Below are positions 17,183 to 25,549 of a stretch of DNA of 64,000 nt, piece after piece. The translations under genes were made by a program, and so were the position numbers. The stretch lies in NCBI GenBank assembly GCA_017307165.1, contig JAFKGK010000010.1:38006-102005 (forward strand). Reading direction: 5' to 3'. The notes under the pieces were generated by a model. The model was not told where the DNA came from and did no database searches. It saw only the letters and a program-made list of their open reading frames with translations. The stretch is from Candidatus Melainabacteria bacterium. Lineage in GTDB: Bacteria > Cyanobacteriota > Vampirovibrionia > Obscuribacterales > Obscuribacteraceae. Position 1 is the stretch's first letter. The number at the start of each line of letters is the position of its first letter.

Positions 17183-17929
17183 ATGAACAACAAGGAAAGT
17201 AGAGCATTTTTGAGGGGCGAACTGGAGTTCACTCCAGAGCGTATGATGCGCTACATTCGTTCACGTGCTCGGCTTGCCACCAGCGAAGATATCGAGGACA
17301 TACTGCAAAATGCCCTCGTACTCGTGACAAGACATTATGACCCCAGCCATCCTGACGCCAAGCTTTCACCGTATTGCCTCTCGGCCTGCAACAAGGCTAT
17401 TGCGCAAAATCTGGAGCGCTATCACAAGATCGCATTAAAAAAACGAGATCTTGCATCCGAAATAAAGCCCGCCAGTCGGGACGAGCAGAGCACCGACCAG
17501 ATGGTCCACTCCATAGAGCTTGATGGCGCGATGATGGCAGTAAAAGCCCTGGCCCCAGGCAAGTCATTTAGCGAAGAAGCCTCCACCACCAGCCAGTATC
17601 GCACCACCTCGCTAGACTCCATGTTTGACGAAGACGACAGTCGCTCGGCCGACGAAATAATGGGGGTCGAGTTTAGCGTCCTCGATTCTGGAGGCTCCAC
17701 TAGCGACCCAGCAGTCAGAGCACTAATCAACGATCTTATAGAAAGAGTAATCCAAGAATTGCCGCAGGGCCTACACCGCACCTGCTTTCTCCTCAAATAT
17801 GTCCACGGATATAAAAGAGAAGATCTAATCGAGTGTCTAAAAATGGATGCCAAAAGTATAGATACGATCGACAAGAAAATCGTCCGCACCCTTAAAGCCT
17901 TCAAGGACAAGCTGGACAAAGAAAATTAG
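17183..17929 (+). CDS. Divergent sigma-70 (ECF-like) family protein
   Basis: A 248-residue protein with a recognisable sigma region 2 at residues ~20-80 (SEDIEDILQNALVLVTRHYD and ACNKAIAQNLERY). A region 4-like helical block follows at ~185-245 (VIQELPQGLHRTCFLLKYVH, then GYKREDLIECLKM). Between them lies an acidic, Ser-rich insertion of roughly 100 residues (SMFDEDDSRSADEIMGVEF) that ordinary ECF factors lack. It would recruit RNA polymerase to a dedicated promoter set; the insert may be regulatory. A partner gene follows 29 bases downstream, ahead of a strong terminator, so the two form a closed two-gene operon. A degenerate sigma used as an adaptor protein is an alternative. Confidence 0.75.
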   Translation: MNNKESRAFLRGELEFTPERMMRYIRSRARLATSEDIEDILQNALVLVTRHYDPSHPDAKLSPYCLSACNKAIAQNLERYHKIALKKRDLASEIKPASRDEQSTDQMVHSIELDGAMMAVKALAPGKSFSEEASTTSQYRTTSLDSMFDEDDSRSADEIMGVEFSVLDSGGSTSDPAVRALINDLIERVIQELPQGLHRTCFLLKYVHGYKREDLIECLKMDAKSIDTIDKKIVRTLKAFKDKLDKEN

Positions 17930-17958
17930 GCCCCACGGCCACTATCGGAGAGATCGAA

Positions 17959-18663
17959 ATGACAACCCTCAACCAAAAACTACAGCAATTGTTGACCATA
18001 CAGGACGAGGCCGAATGCGCCCGCTCCTTTGAAGCCTTTTGCAAGGATCACTTTGAAGACCTGCCCTTGCCAGGTGAAAACAAACTATTCGATAAGGCAA
18101 TGTGGACTGCCTCGCAGTTTCTCAGCTTGTCTCCATCCGACCAGGCTATCGTCACCAAAGTGACCAGGCGTCTCGAGACCAATCTCAATCAAAATCCAGT
18201 CGTTGCTGGAGCAAACCAGGCTGCTGCCAAATTGGTATTTTCGATCAAAGAGCTCGTCGGCCAGACAAAGGAGTCAGCCGTCAACGCCTGGCAAGAAATG
18301 CTCGGCTCTTACAGCTGGAGCCAGATGGAGCCAGCAGGTGCCACCCGCGGCGTAGGCACGCGCCTCGTTTCGCTTGGGACTTTTCAGCAAAACATCGATG
18401 ACGTACAGATCCAGGTCAATCTAGGTTGGCTCGTAGATCAGGACAATCTCAGATTGCTTCTCCAGGCCAAGGATAAAGACGAAAATGCCATTCCCGAGGT
18501 CGAGATCAAGATATTTGAGTCTGATCGCGGGGTAGTATTTGCTCGCAAGACCAATCAGGACGGTGCCATGGTGGCCCCCTCGGTCAAGGTAGGCCCTGGT
18601 CAATATCAGATCCAGGTCTTTTACGACGACAAAGTATTAGAGACCCCGTTTTTCAGAGTCTAG
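17959..18663 (+). CDS. Hypothetical partner of the sigma-like factor, C-terminal beta-sandwich
   Basis: No named family recognised. It has 234 residues and no signal peptide or TM segment. Residues ~1-115 look helical (MTTLNQKLQQLLTIQDEAEC, later VFSIKELVGQTKESAVNAWQ). Residues ~145-234 look like a small beta-sandwich with VNLGWLVDQDNLRLLLQAKD, an alternating EVEIKIFESDRG segment and a carboxypeptidase-regulatory-like ending (VGPGQYQIQVFYDDKVLE). A GGAGAG ribosome binding site precedes the ATG. The gene order sigma then soluble cytosolic protein is typical for a regulator of sigma activity, but this protein lacks the zinc motif and TM helix of classical anti-sigma factors. An anti-sigma or effector role is inference. 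Confidence 0.7.
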   Translation: MTTLNQKLQQLLTIQDEAECARSFEAFCKDHFEDLPLPGENKLFDKAMWTASQFLSLSPSDQAIVTKVTRRLETNLNQNPVVAGANQAAAKLVFSIKELVGQTKESAVNAWQEMLGSYSWSQMEPAGATRGVGTRLVSLGTFQQNIDDVQIQVNLGWLVDQDNLRLLLQAKDKDENAIPEVEIKIFESDRGVVFARKTNQDGAMVAPSVKVGPGQYQIQVFYDDKVLETPFFRV

Positions 18664-18775
18664 TTTCAATATTCAAAACGTACTTCAAGATCTTCTTGTC
18701 ATTTTGGTCTTGCATTACGCTCGTTATAAAACGAGATTTCGATCCCGATAAAAGCCAGGTCAAAAACCGGCTGCC

Positions 18776-18802
18776 AAAAGGGGCGCCTAGAGCGCCCCTT
18801 TT
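18776..18802. terminator. Strong hairpin terminator after the sigma-like operon
   Basis: AAAAGGGGCGC and GCGCCCCTTTT form a perfect 11-bp stem around the loop CTAGA, followed by a T-rich stretch. The symmetric A/T ends would allow termination in both directions. A weaker hairpin (CTCGTT/AACGAG) sits at 18720-18735. The rest of the 18664-18951 gap shows a second small inverted repeat (AAAATGC...GCATTTT near 18812-18835) and no gene. Confidence 0.8.
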
Positions 18803-18951
18803 GCGTCTTTAAAAATGCCCATACAGGCGCATTTTAGCCATTTAATATTGCAAAGAGGTGAGGCTTGTTGTGTTATGCTCACAATAAGCGTTGGTTTAAA
18901 AATCCCCCGGGAAAGCGGTGCCGCAGCCTATCTTGTTGGCACTAATAATAT

Positions 18952-20547
18952 ATGTCAGATCGCCCTTCACTGATAAACCCCGATGACTTCTCCTCCAAAG
19001 GGGAGACAGGTGACGCGTGCAAAAAAACAGCCGAAAAGGCCCAGATAGACGTATCCATACCTGAGTCGACCATACTCAACGAGGCACATCAGGCGCTCAA
19101 ATCCCAGCTTGCTGCTTTGCGCGCACAAGAAATCGAAATGCTGGGCGTCCAGTCTCGCGCCAAGCGCGCCTATATGCAGGCGCATTCGGCCTTCCGTCAT
19201 CCATTCGTCATAGCCGAGGCTACAGACCCCGAGCAGCGCGCAAAGATACTTATCGAGTCTGAGTCACGCAACCAATTTTTGATCGAGTCCAATCTCACGC
19301 CTGCCTACAAAGTAAACAAGCAAGGCGAGATACTCTACGCCAACGAAGCAGCCGCTCGACTATTGCAATTTCCTCGAGAGCTTTTGATGGATGGCAAGAT
19401 GCGTGTCGAGGCCATCACTCCGATCGATTGCCGTCATAACGAGTCGCAGCGCATACTCGAATTGCAAGATCAGATGGTCTCTCATACATTCCATTCAGAG
19501 CGCCTCACAGCCTCCGGCCAACGCATCGCCGTTGCCGTCACCTTTCGCCAGACCCGCATGGACAACTCCGAGTGGACAGTCTTTATGCTCGATCTGAGCG
19601 TACAAAAAAGTCTAGAAGACCTTTTAAAAAACAGTCAAAAACGCTTTGAAGCGCTCGTAAAAGAAATGCCGCACATTGCTTTTTTGCTCAACGACACTGG
19701 CGCGATAAGACAATTTAATAAGCGTTTTTACGAATTGACCGGGATCGAACCGGATTTTGACAATGGCACCATATGGCGCGAAAAAGTACATCCATCTGAT
19801 TTGCCAAAGCTGCAAAAGATCTTTGCGGAGAGTCTCGAAGCTCGCACCAATTTTGAGTGCGAAGCAAGACTTGCCTCCACCGATGGTGACTATCTCTGGC
19901 ATCTCATTCGCGGTCAATTGCTCAAAAAGCCTTTGCCGGGCCAGGTACAAGGGCTGGTAGAGTTGACCATCGACAATTGCACTGAGTCGGCTGAGTTTAT
20001 GGGAGATCCTCGCCCTTCGGCTCCAGGCTCTCAGGCTGATAGCTTTCAAAATTTGCCGCTCTGGGTCTGCACAGCGACGGACATCGATGAGCGCAAACAA
20101 CTTCTAGAAGAAGTCCTTGAAAGTGCCCATCTCTTTCAGGCTTTGGCCGACCAGATTCCGCAGATCGTCTGGACAGCAGGTCCAGAGGGCCGCATAGATT
20201 TTTTCAATAACAGATGGTTCCAATATTCAGGTCTTACGCGCGAACACAGAGTAGGCCTGGACTGGGCTCTTTTTATCCATCCAGACGATCGCAAGACCTA
20301 TATGACCCACTGGAGAGAATGCATCAAATCAGGCGATGCATTTGAGTGCGAGTTTAAACTGCAGAGCACTACCGGCAATCCACAAGATCAAAACGACAAC
20401 GATATCGAGATCACTACTACCCGCATACCCAAGCCGGGCGAGGCAAGCGATGCAAAATACCACAGGTTTTTGGCACGCGCCGTCTCCTTGCGCAATAGTC
20501 AGAACCGCGTCGTGCAGTGGGTTGGCACCTGGACCCCAATCGACTAA
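18952..20547 (+). CDS. Triple-PAS sensor protein without output domain
   Basis: A soluble 531-residue protein. An N-terminal ~90 residues contain a helical EAHQALKSQLAALRAQEIEM segment. Three PAS units follow: ~105-215 (LTPAYKVNKQGEILYANEAA), ~225-360 (MPHIAFLLNDTGAIRQFNKR with the PAC-like HPSDLPKLQKIF) and ~390-530 (IPQIVWTAGPEGRIDFFNNR with HPDDRKTYMTHW). The chain stops after the last PAS (VQWVGTWTPID), with no histidine kinase, GGDEF, EAL or DNA-binding domain. It must act by protein-protein interaction, or pair with the similar protein encoded next to it. Bound ligand is unknown; the third PAS is of the type fused to many cyanobacterial-style sensor kinases. Confidence 0.85.
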   Translation: MSDRPSLINPDDFSSKGETGDACKKTAEKAQIDVSIPESTILNEAHQALKSQLAALRAQEIEMLGVQSRAKRAYMQAHSAFRHPFVIAEATDPEQRAKILIESESRNQFLIESNLTPAYKVNKQGEILYANEAAARLLQFPRELLMDGKMRVEAITPIDCRHNESQRILELQDQMVSHTFHSERLTASGQRIAVAVTFRQTRMDNSEWTVFMLDLSVQKSLEDLLKNSQKRFEALVKEMPHIAFLLNDTGAIRQFNKRFYELTGIEPDFDNGTIWREKVHPSDLPKLQKIFAESLEARTNFECEARLASTDGDYLWHLIRGQLLKKPLPGQVQGLVELTIDNCTESAEFMGDPRPSAPGSQADSFQNLPLWVCTATDIDERKQLLEEVLESAHLFQALADQIPQIVWTAGPEGRIDFFNNRWFQYSGLTREHRVGLDWALFIHPDDRKTYMTHWRECIKSGDAFECEFKLQSTTGNPQDQNDNDIEITTTRIPKPGEASDAKYHRFLARAVSLRNSQNRVVQWVGTWTPID

Positions 20548-20564
20548 AAGACAAAACAAAAAGT

Positions 20565-21836
20565 ATGCACGCAAACCAGCCCATCACCGAAGAAGACCTC
20601 AAAAAACTCCAGCGCGAGATCGAAGAAACACGGCGTCGTATCCAGCAATTGCGCACGATAGCCAACGATCCTGAGTATCTCAAGATCCCTTCCATACAGG
20701 TCACGGATCCCGTGCCCGCCTTGCTTGTCAGCCACGACCTCAAGATCCTCGAGGTCAATCCATCATTTCTTGCCTTGACGGGATATTCTCCTCTACAAGT
20801 GAGCATAGGCAGCGATGCACGCTCTTATTTATCCAAACAAGCCCAGGGCCAAATCCCGTCTGACGGCAGACTCGATACTCTCGAACCCTTCGAGACAGAA
20901 ATCCGCACCAGAGATGGTGCAATCAAACAGGTCATCACTGGCTTTTTGAGCCTAGGTCCCACGGACAAGGACTGGATGATGTTTTTTGTCGACATCTCCG
21001 AGCGCAAAATGCTACAGCGGCAATTAGCTATAAAAGAAGCCAATCTCCGTGCTCTGTCAGAAGCAATGCCCCACTTGATCTGGGTAGCTGATACCAAAGG
21101 CAATATCATTCAAGCCAATCGAGCTCTGCTCGATTATCTCGGCATCGATGCCGTGGATGACTCAAAATACCAGTGGCTCGACTTTGTCGCAGACTCCGAC
21201 AAACAATACTTTAGTGCCACTGGTTTTAGTGTAGGCGACCTCTATGCCGATTTTCAACTCGAGATCCGCCTCAGAGGGCAAGATACGCATTATCGCTGGT
21301 ATCTCTTGCGCGTCATCCCATTTTTTAGCTCCAATCAGGCATCCATGAGCTGGCTGGTCATAGCCACCGATGTAGACGACCAGCGCAAAGTCACAGAAGC
21401 TCTCTTGCAGAGCGAAGAGCAGCTCCGCCTCATAGCTGACGCCATGCCACAGATCGTCTGGACCGCCAACGCTGACGGCACCATAGACTTTTGGAATCAC
21501 CGTTGGTTTGAATACTCAGGCCTAACCATCCAGCAGAGCCTGCATAAAGGATGGCGCCTCTTGATCCACAGCGAGGACTTGCCCAGGTATGACGAAGCCT
21601 GGCGCAAGGCGGTAGCTAAAGGCGAGGTCATGAAAATCGATTTTCGCCTTAAACGCGCGCTCGGTATCGGGCGGCGCAGACGCATCTCCAGCACAAATCT
21701 CAAGACACCTAGCGGCCCCGCCCAGGACTATCTCACCCATCTCTGCCGCGCTGTACCAGTCAAAGGTCAAAACGGCCAGGTCCTGAGGTGGTTTGGTACC
21801 TGGACCGAAATCGACGAGCATAAAAAGACTTTTTAA
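20565..21836 (+). CDS. Second PAS-only sensor protein, paralogue of its neighbour
   Basis: The ATG at 20565 is preferred to a GTG at 20517 that overlaps the previous gene. The product begins with a coiled coil (EEDLKKLQREIEETRRRIQQ). Three PAS units follow at ~45-160 (PALLVSHDLKILEVNPSFLA), ~165-285 (MPHLIWVADTKGNIIQANRA) and ~295-420 (MPQIVWTANADGTIDFWNHR). It ends VLRWFGTWTEIDEHKKTF, matching the neighbour's VVQWVGTWTPID end. As with the neighbour, there is no output domain. Tandem arrangement and shared third PAS point to duplication and probably a heteromeric sensing pair. No SD is obvious, so translation may be coupled to the upstream gene 17 bases away. Confidence 0.85.
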   Translation: MHANQPITEEDLKKLQREIEETRRRIQQLRTIANDPEYLKIPSIQVTDPVPALLVSHDLKILEVNPSFLALTGYSPLQVSIGSDARSYLSKQAQGQIPSDGRLDTLEPFETEIRTRDGAIKQVITGFLSLGPTDKDWMMFFVDISERKMLQRQLAIKEANLRALSEAMPHLIWVADTKGNIIQANRALLDYLGIDAVDDSKYQWLDFVADSDKQYFSATGFSVGDLYADFQLEIRLRGQDTHYRWYLLRVIPFFSSNQASMSWLVIATDVDDQRKVTEALLQSEEQLRLIADAMPQIVWTANADGTIDFWNHRWFEYSGLTIQQSLHKGWRLLIHSEDLPRYDEAWRKAVAKGEVMKIDFRLKRALGIGRRRRISSTNLKTPSGPAQDYLTHLCRAVPVKGQNGQVLRWFGTWTEIDEHKKTF

Positions 21837-21918
21837 CATTTTGGTCTCAAAAACATAAATTTTGGCCGACAGGGCCCATCTTGGGTTTATCTTATTGTTG
21901 TCCCTCAAGGAAACAAAG

Positions 21919-23247
21919 ATGTCCATTACCCAATTTGTCAGGCCCGAGGCCAAGATCCTGCGCGTTTTTCGCATAAGGGTAGTCGATAAGCCTGGATGCC
22001 TGGGCAGACTAGCTACCAAACTAGGCGAAATGGGTGCCAATATCGGCGACATAGCCATCGTCTCTCAAGGACCAGACTTTCTCATTCGCGACATCACCTT
22101 GCAGATGGACGACGAAAAGCATTTGATCGACCTGATCGATGCTCTTGAACACATGGACGGCTTCGATCTCGAACTCGTGCTCGATCCCGTCGAGCAAGCG
22201 CACGAAGGTGGCAAGATCCGCATGCGCAGCCGTAAGCCCCTCGACTCCATCGCCGAGATGCGCAAGATCTATACCCCGGGCGTCGCACAGATCTGCCGAC
22301 TCATACAGCGCGACATCTCCCAGAGCCGCCACTATACTTCTATAGGCAATAGCGTCGCCATCGTCACCAATGGTACTGCCATCCTCGGCCTCGGCAATAT
22401 TGGCGCCGTAGCTGGCATGCCTGTAATGGAAGGCAAGGCCGTCCTTTACGAACAGCTCACCGGGATCTCCGGCGTCCCGATATTGATCCAGTCCGAGGAC
22501 CCTGACACCATAGTCAACACAGTCCTCAACATTGCCCCTACATTTGGTGCCATCCACCTAGAAGACATCGCCGCGCCTCAATGCTTCGAAATTGAGCGAC
22601 GTCTGGCAGAGAGCCTCGATATACCGGTCTTGCACGACGACCAACACGCCACTGCCGTGGTAGTACTGGCCGCTCTCCTGACGATCACGCAACGTACAGG
22701 CGTCGATCTTTCGGCCTCCAGGGTCGGCATCATCGGCCTGGGCGCGGCAGGTTCGGGTATCGCCGAGCTCCTCAGATCCTATGGCGTCAAGCAAGTCTAT
22801 GGTACTGATCTCCGCCAGGTTTCGCTCGATCGCCTGCAAGAGCTCGGAGGCACCCCATGCAACTTGGCTCAGGTCATGCAATGCGAAGTAGTCGTGGCCA
22901 CCACTGGCGTGCCAGGCTTGATCAAGCCTGAGATGGTCCGCCCTGGCCAGGTCATCCTTGCTCTTTCCAATCCCGATCCCGAGATCCAGCCTGAGGTCGC
23001 CATGGCTCATGGAGCCGTGTTTGCCGCTGATGGTCGGACAATAAACAACGCTCTCTCTTTTCCTGGATTGTTCAGAGGCGCCCTCCAGGCACAAGCACAC
23101 AAGTTTACCGATTCGATGAAACTAGCTGCCGCCCATGCCATCTGCGGCCAGACAAAACTAGACAATATCGTGCCCTCCATCCTCGATCGAGAAGTCCACA
23201 CTCACGTAGCCAACGCCGTTGCTCGCGCGGCCAGCCTGACGACATGA
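21919..23247 (+). CDS. Malic enzyme with N-terminal ACT domain
   Basis: Oxidative decarboxylation of malate to pyruvate with NAD(P) as acceptor, in the cytosol. The ATG at 21919 has a good SD (AAGGA, 8 bases upstream). Residues ~10-85 form an ACT domain ([20 protein letters not shown]), a common amino-acid or metabolite sensor. The catalytic part begins at [19 protein letters not shown] and continues with [20 protein letters not shown]. The metal site [14 protein letters not shown] follows, then the Rossmann motif [17 protein letters not shown] and [14 protein letters not shown]. At ~442 residues it is the short malic-enzyme form. The ACT domain implies allosteric control. The next gene overlaps its stop by ATGA. 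Confidence 0.92.
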   Translation: MSITQFVRPEAKILRVFRIRVVDKPGCLGRLATKLGEMGANIGDIAIVSQGPDFLIRDITLQMDDEKHLIDLIDALEHMDGFDLELVLDPVEQAHEGGKIRMRSRKPLDSIAEMRKIYTPGVAQICRLIQRDISQSRHYTSIGNSVAIVTNGTAILGLGNIGAVAGMPVMEGKAVLYEQLTGISGVPILIQSEDPDTIVNTVLNIAPTFGAIHLEDIAAPQCFEIERRLAESLDIPVLHDDQHATAVVVLAALLTITQRTGVDLSASRVGIIGLGAAGSGIAELLRSYGVKQVYGTDLRQVSLDRLQELGGTPCNLAQVMQCEVVVATTGVPGLIKPEMVRPGQVILALSNPDPEIQPEVAMAHGAVFAADGRTINNALSFPGLFRGALQAQAHKFTDSMKLAAAHAICGQTKLDNIVPSILDREVHTHVANAVARAASLTT

Positions 23248-23990
23248 CCAAACAAGCACTGCATATAATGCTGGTTGTAGTGCTGATTGCTACGGCGGCC
23301 AGCTTCAGCCAGGCGACAGCTGCAGCACCACAAGGACAAAAAACCTGGATCATCGACGAAGACGAAAATATCGTGCTTGTGTCACCACATGCAGTGCATG
23401 TCCATCACAAAAAGAACGACTTCGAAATAGTCTGCAAGGCTCCCGAGTGGCGAGCTTATGTTTTTAGGCACGATAAAAAACTACTTTACAAAAGGGATCT
23501 AGACAAATTTACCGGCCCCTTTTTGCTCGGCCCTCTCTCCAACAAAATCGCAATACGAACTCCGGCAGCATTTAGCAAAAACACCAAATTTCACGGTTAC
23601 GATTGCGCCAAATACACGACACCATCTGCAGATATCTACGCATCCAACGAGATCCAGGCCGATCCAAAGGCCATAGAGTTTCTCAATCGCTATTGGTACA
23701 TACCGGTGGTGCCAAAGGTTGCTTTGTACAACACAAAAGTCACCAGCAATGCCAACTACAAAGACAGTGCCTGGTTTAACAAAAAGCGCTACGATGGTTT
23801 TCTCGAGCGCGCTCCCTTATACACGCGCAAACTGAGCTCAAAGCCATTTGACTCGAGAGACTTTGCGATACCCACAGACTACAAGGCGGCCAGCGATTGC
23901 AAGGACGTTTGCTATGGCGAAGCTAATCGCAAAGAGATCGAATCCATGCTCAACGACGTAGGATTTTCTGATCGCCAGGACAGCAAATAA
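23244..23990 (+). CDS. Secreted hypothetical protein coupled to malic enzyme
   Basis: Unrecognised. The ATG overlaps the malic-enzyme stop (ATGA), so translation is coupled. The N-terminus is a signal peptide (KQALHIMLVVVLIATAASF, cleavage after ATAAA). The mature part, ~225 residues, has two cysteine pairs (EIVCKAPEW, GYDCAKYTT, then SDCKDVCYGE near the end), aromatic repeats (RYWYIPVVPKVALY) and a basic middle, consistent with a compact extracytoplasmic domain with disulfides. A functional link with malate metabolism is not evident. It converges with rfbC, whose end lies 6 bases away. Confidence 0.75.
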   Translation: MTKQALHIMLVVVLIATAASFSQATAAAPQGQKTWIIDEDENIVLVSPHAVHVHHKKNDFEIVCKAPEWRAYVFRHDKKLLYKRDLDKFTGPFLLGPLSNKIAIRTPAAFSKNTKFHGYDCAKYTTPSADIYASNEIQADPKAIEFLNRYWYIPVVPKVALYNTKVTSNANYKDSAWFNKKRYDGFLERAPLYTRKLSSKPFDSRDFAIPTDYKAASDCKDVCYGEANRKEIESMLNDVGFSDRQDSK

Positions 23991-23996
23991 AGCTCT

Positions 23997-24551
23997 CTAG
24001 CCCTTTTTGAGCTCCCAAAAATCAGCGCCGAGGATATCCCAGGGCAGCCTGCGCTCATCAGGCTCGTTGGCATCAAAATGCTGATTGACAAAATAGATCA
24101 TATTGCTAGGAGTCTGCCAGACATTGGCCAGACCATGAGCGACACCACGCGGGATATACAGAGCCTGAGCACGACCGGCTCCCAGCACAAATCTCATCTG
24201 CTGATTGTATGTCGGGCTGTCTTCGCGTGCATCAAACAAACCTATCAGCATGCGATCGTAAGGCATGATAAACCAGACGTCTTCTTGATTAAAGTGCAAA
24301 TGAAATGCCTTGATCACTCCAGGCATCATCTGCGAAAAAGTTGTCTGACGCACTTTAAAATCAGGTAGATGCTGCCAGTTGCCATTTTCATCGAATCGCA
24401 GGATCTCGGCCAGGCAACCACCATCGTCATAAAACATTGGCAGATTGATGATCTGCACGCCTTCGATAAACTTTTTGCGAGAGTAATCCTGTACGGAGAT
24501 CTCTTCTTTGTAGTCGGCCCCGATAGAGGTCTTACTGAGCGGCTTAAGCAT
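23997..24551 (-). CDS. rfbC: dTDP-4-dehydrorhamnose 3,5-epimerase-like (RmlC family)
   Basis: Cupin-fold epimerase of the dTDP-L-rhamnose pathway, acting after RmlB. Recognisable parts are the double-His motif KAFHLHFNQEDVWF (His 84, 86), GLFDAREDSPTYNQQ, the cupin strand YIPRGVAHGLANV and the ending NEPDERRLPWDILGADFWEL. It is the last gene of the minus-strand rml operon, separated by 70 bases from rfbD. The family's catalytic-tyrosine region reads MIYFVNQHFDANEP, with Phe at about 159 where bifunctional RmlC enzymes usually carry Tyr, so one of the two epimerisations might differ. The alignment was done by eye, so that point is tentative. Confidence 0.85.
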   Translation of the reverse strand: MLKPLSKTSIGADYKEEISVQDYSRKKFIEGVQIINLPMFYDDGGCLAEILRFDENGNWQHLPDFKVRQTTFSQMMPGVIKAFHLHFNQEDVWFIMPYDRMLIGLFDAREDSPTYNQQMRFVLGAGRAQALYIPRGVAHGLANVWQTPSNMIYFVNQHFDANEPDERRLPWDILGADFWELKKG

Positions 24552-24621
24552 GTGCGATCGACAATCCTGTCTTAACCAGTGTTTACTGGCCTTTAGGATA
24601 CCAAATTTTGTGCCGAGCCGC

Positions 24622-25548
24622 TTAGACTAGAGCGGCTTCTTCAGGCTTTTTTACCTGGTGCATTAGCTCCATGTATTGAGCCAGAGCATCTTGCCAGGTG
24701 GGTGGGACAAAGCCAATGGCCTCGATCAGACTAGCCTTGTCAAGCGCCGAGTAGGCAGGGCGTGGGGCTGGTCTGGGCATTTCCTGGGTTGTGCAAGGCT
24801 CGACCTTGCACGGTAGACCATGAGCAATCTGACAAGCAAATTCGTACCAGGTGGTTTCACCCATGTCGGTGGCGTGATAGATGCCCGGCTTGCCGGTCTC
24901 GATCAATGCTCCCAGTATTTGCGAGAGAGTCTTTGTGCTGGTTGGCGATCCTTTTTGATCGGCAACCACTTTTATGACTGGCTTATCAGAAGCCAATTTA
25001 TAAATAGTATCGACAAAGTTTTTGCCGCCTGGGCCATAGAGCCAGCTAGTGCGGACTATGTAATAGTACTTTAGATGCTTTTGCACGGCCAGTTCGCCGG
25101 CCAATTTGCTCATCCCGTATTTTGACTCTGGAGCCGTTCGATCGTAAGGCTTGTACGGCACATTGCTCTTGCCATCAAAGACATAGTCGGTACTGATATA
25201 AACCATAGGGATCTCTGCATCGCCACCGGCATTGGCAGCAGCACAGCATCTAGCGATATTTTCGGTCCCGGTCGCGTTGACCGCAAATGACAGGCTGCTA
25301 TCCGACTCGGCCTGATCTACTGCTGTATAGGCTGCGCAGTGCATGACCAGGTCGGGCTTGACCTCATCAAAATGCTTTTGCACTTCGGCAAGATCGGTGA
25401 TATCAAAATGCTCTCGGTCAAAACTAAAGACCTGATGCCCAAGGTCGATGAGATGAGGCACCAGGGTCGCAGCCAACATGCCACCACCCCCAGTGAGGAG
25501 TATGCGCTTGCAGCCTGGCTTAGTCGCGTCCCTGGTGCCCTCTAGCAT
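24622..25548 (-). CDS. rfbD: dTDP-4-dehydrorhamnose reductase
   Basis: SDR-family reductase making dTDP-L-rhamnose from the 4-keto intermediate with NAD(P)H. The Rossmann motif is LLTGGGGMLAATLVPHL, and MVYISTDYVFDGKSNVPY and the YGMSKLAGE motif supply the catalytic Tyr and Lys. The reductase-specific TSWLYGPGGKNFVDTIYKLA follows, then QKGSPTSTKTLSQILGALI. The length, 308 residues, is normal. The start ATG lies 1 base after the rfbB stop, so the genes are translated from one mRNA. A hairpin AGCCGCT...AGCGGCT spans the stop codon (24616-24637) and may separate rfbC expression from the rest. Confidence 0.93.
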   Translation of the reverse strand: MLEGTRDATKPGCKRILLTGGGGMLAATLVPHLIDLGHQVFSFDREHFDITDLAEVQKHFDEVKPDLVMHCAAYTAVDQAESDSSLSFAVNATGTENIARCCAAANAGGDAEIPMVYISTDYVFDGKSNVPYKPYDRTAPESKYGMSKLAGELAVQKHLKYYYIVRTSWLYGPGGKNFVDTIYKLASDKPVIKVVADQKGSPTSTKTLSQILGALIETGKPGIYHATDMGETTWYEFACQIAHGLPCKVEPCTTQEMPRPAPRPAYSALDKASLIEAIGFVPPTWQDALAQYMELMHQVKKPEEAALV

Positions 25549-25549
25549 C

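Noticed and set aside
24616..24637. Hairpin AGCCGCT/AGCGGCT at the end of rfbD considered as a terminator
   Set aside because: No T-run follows on the minus strand, so it is only noted as a possible separator of rfbC.
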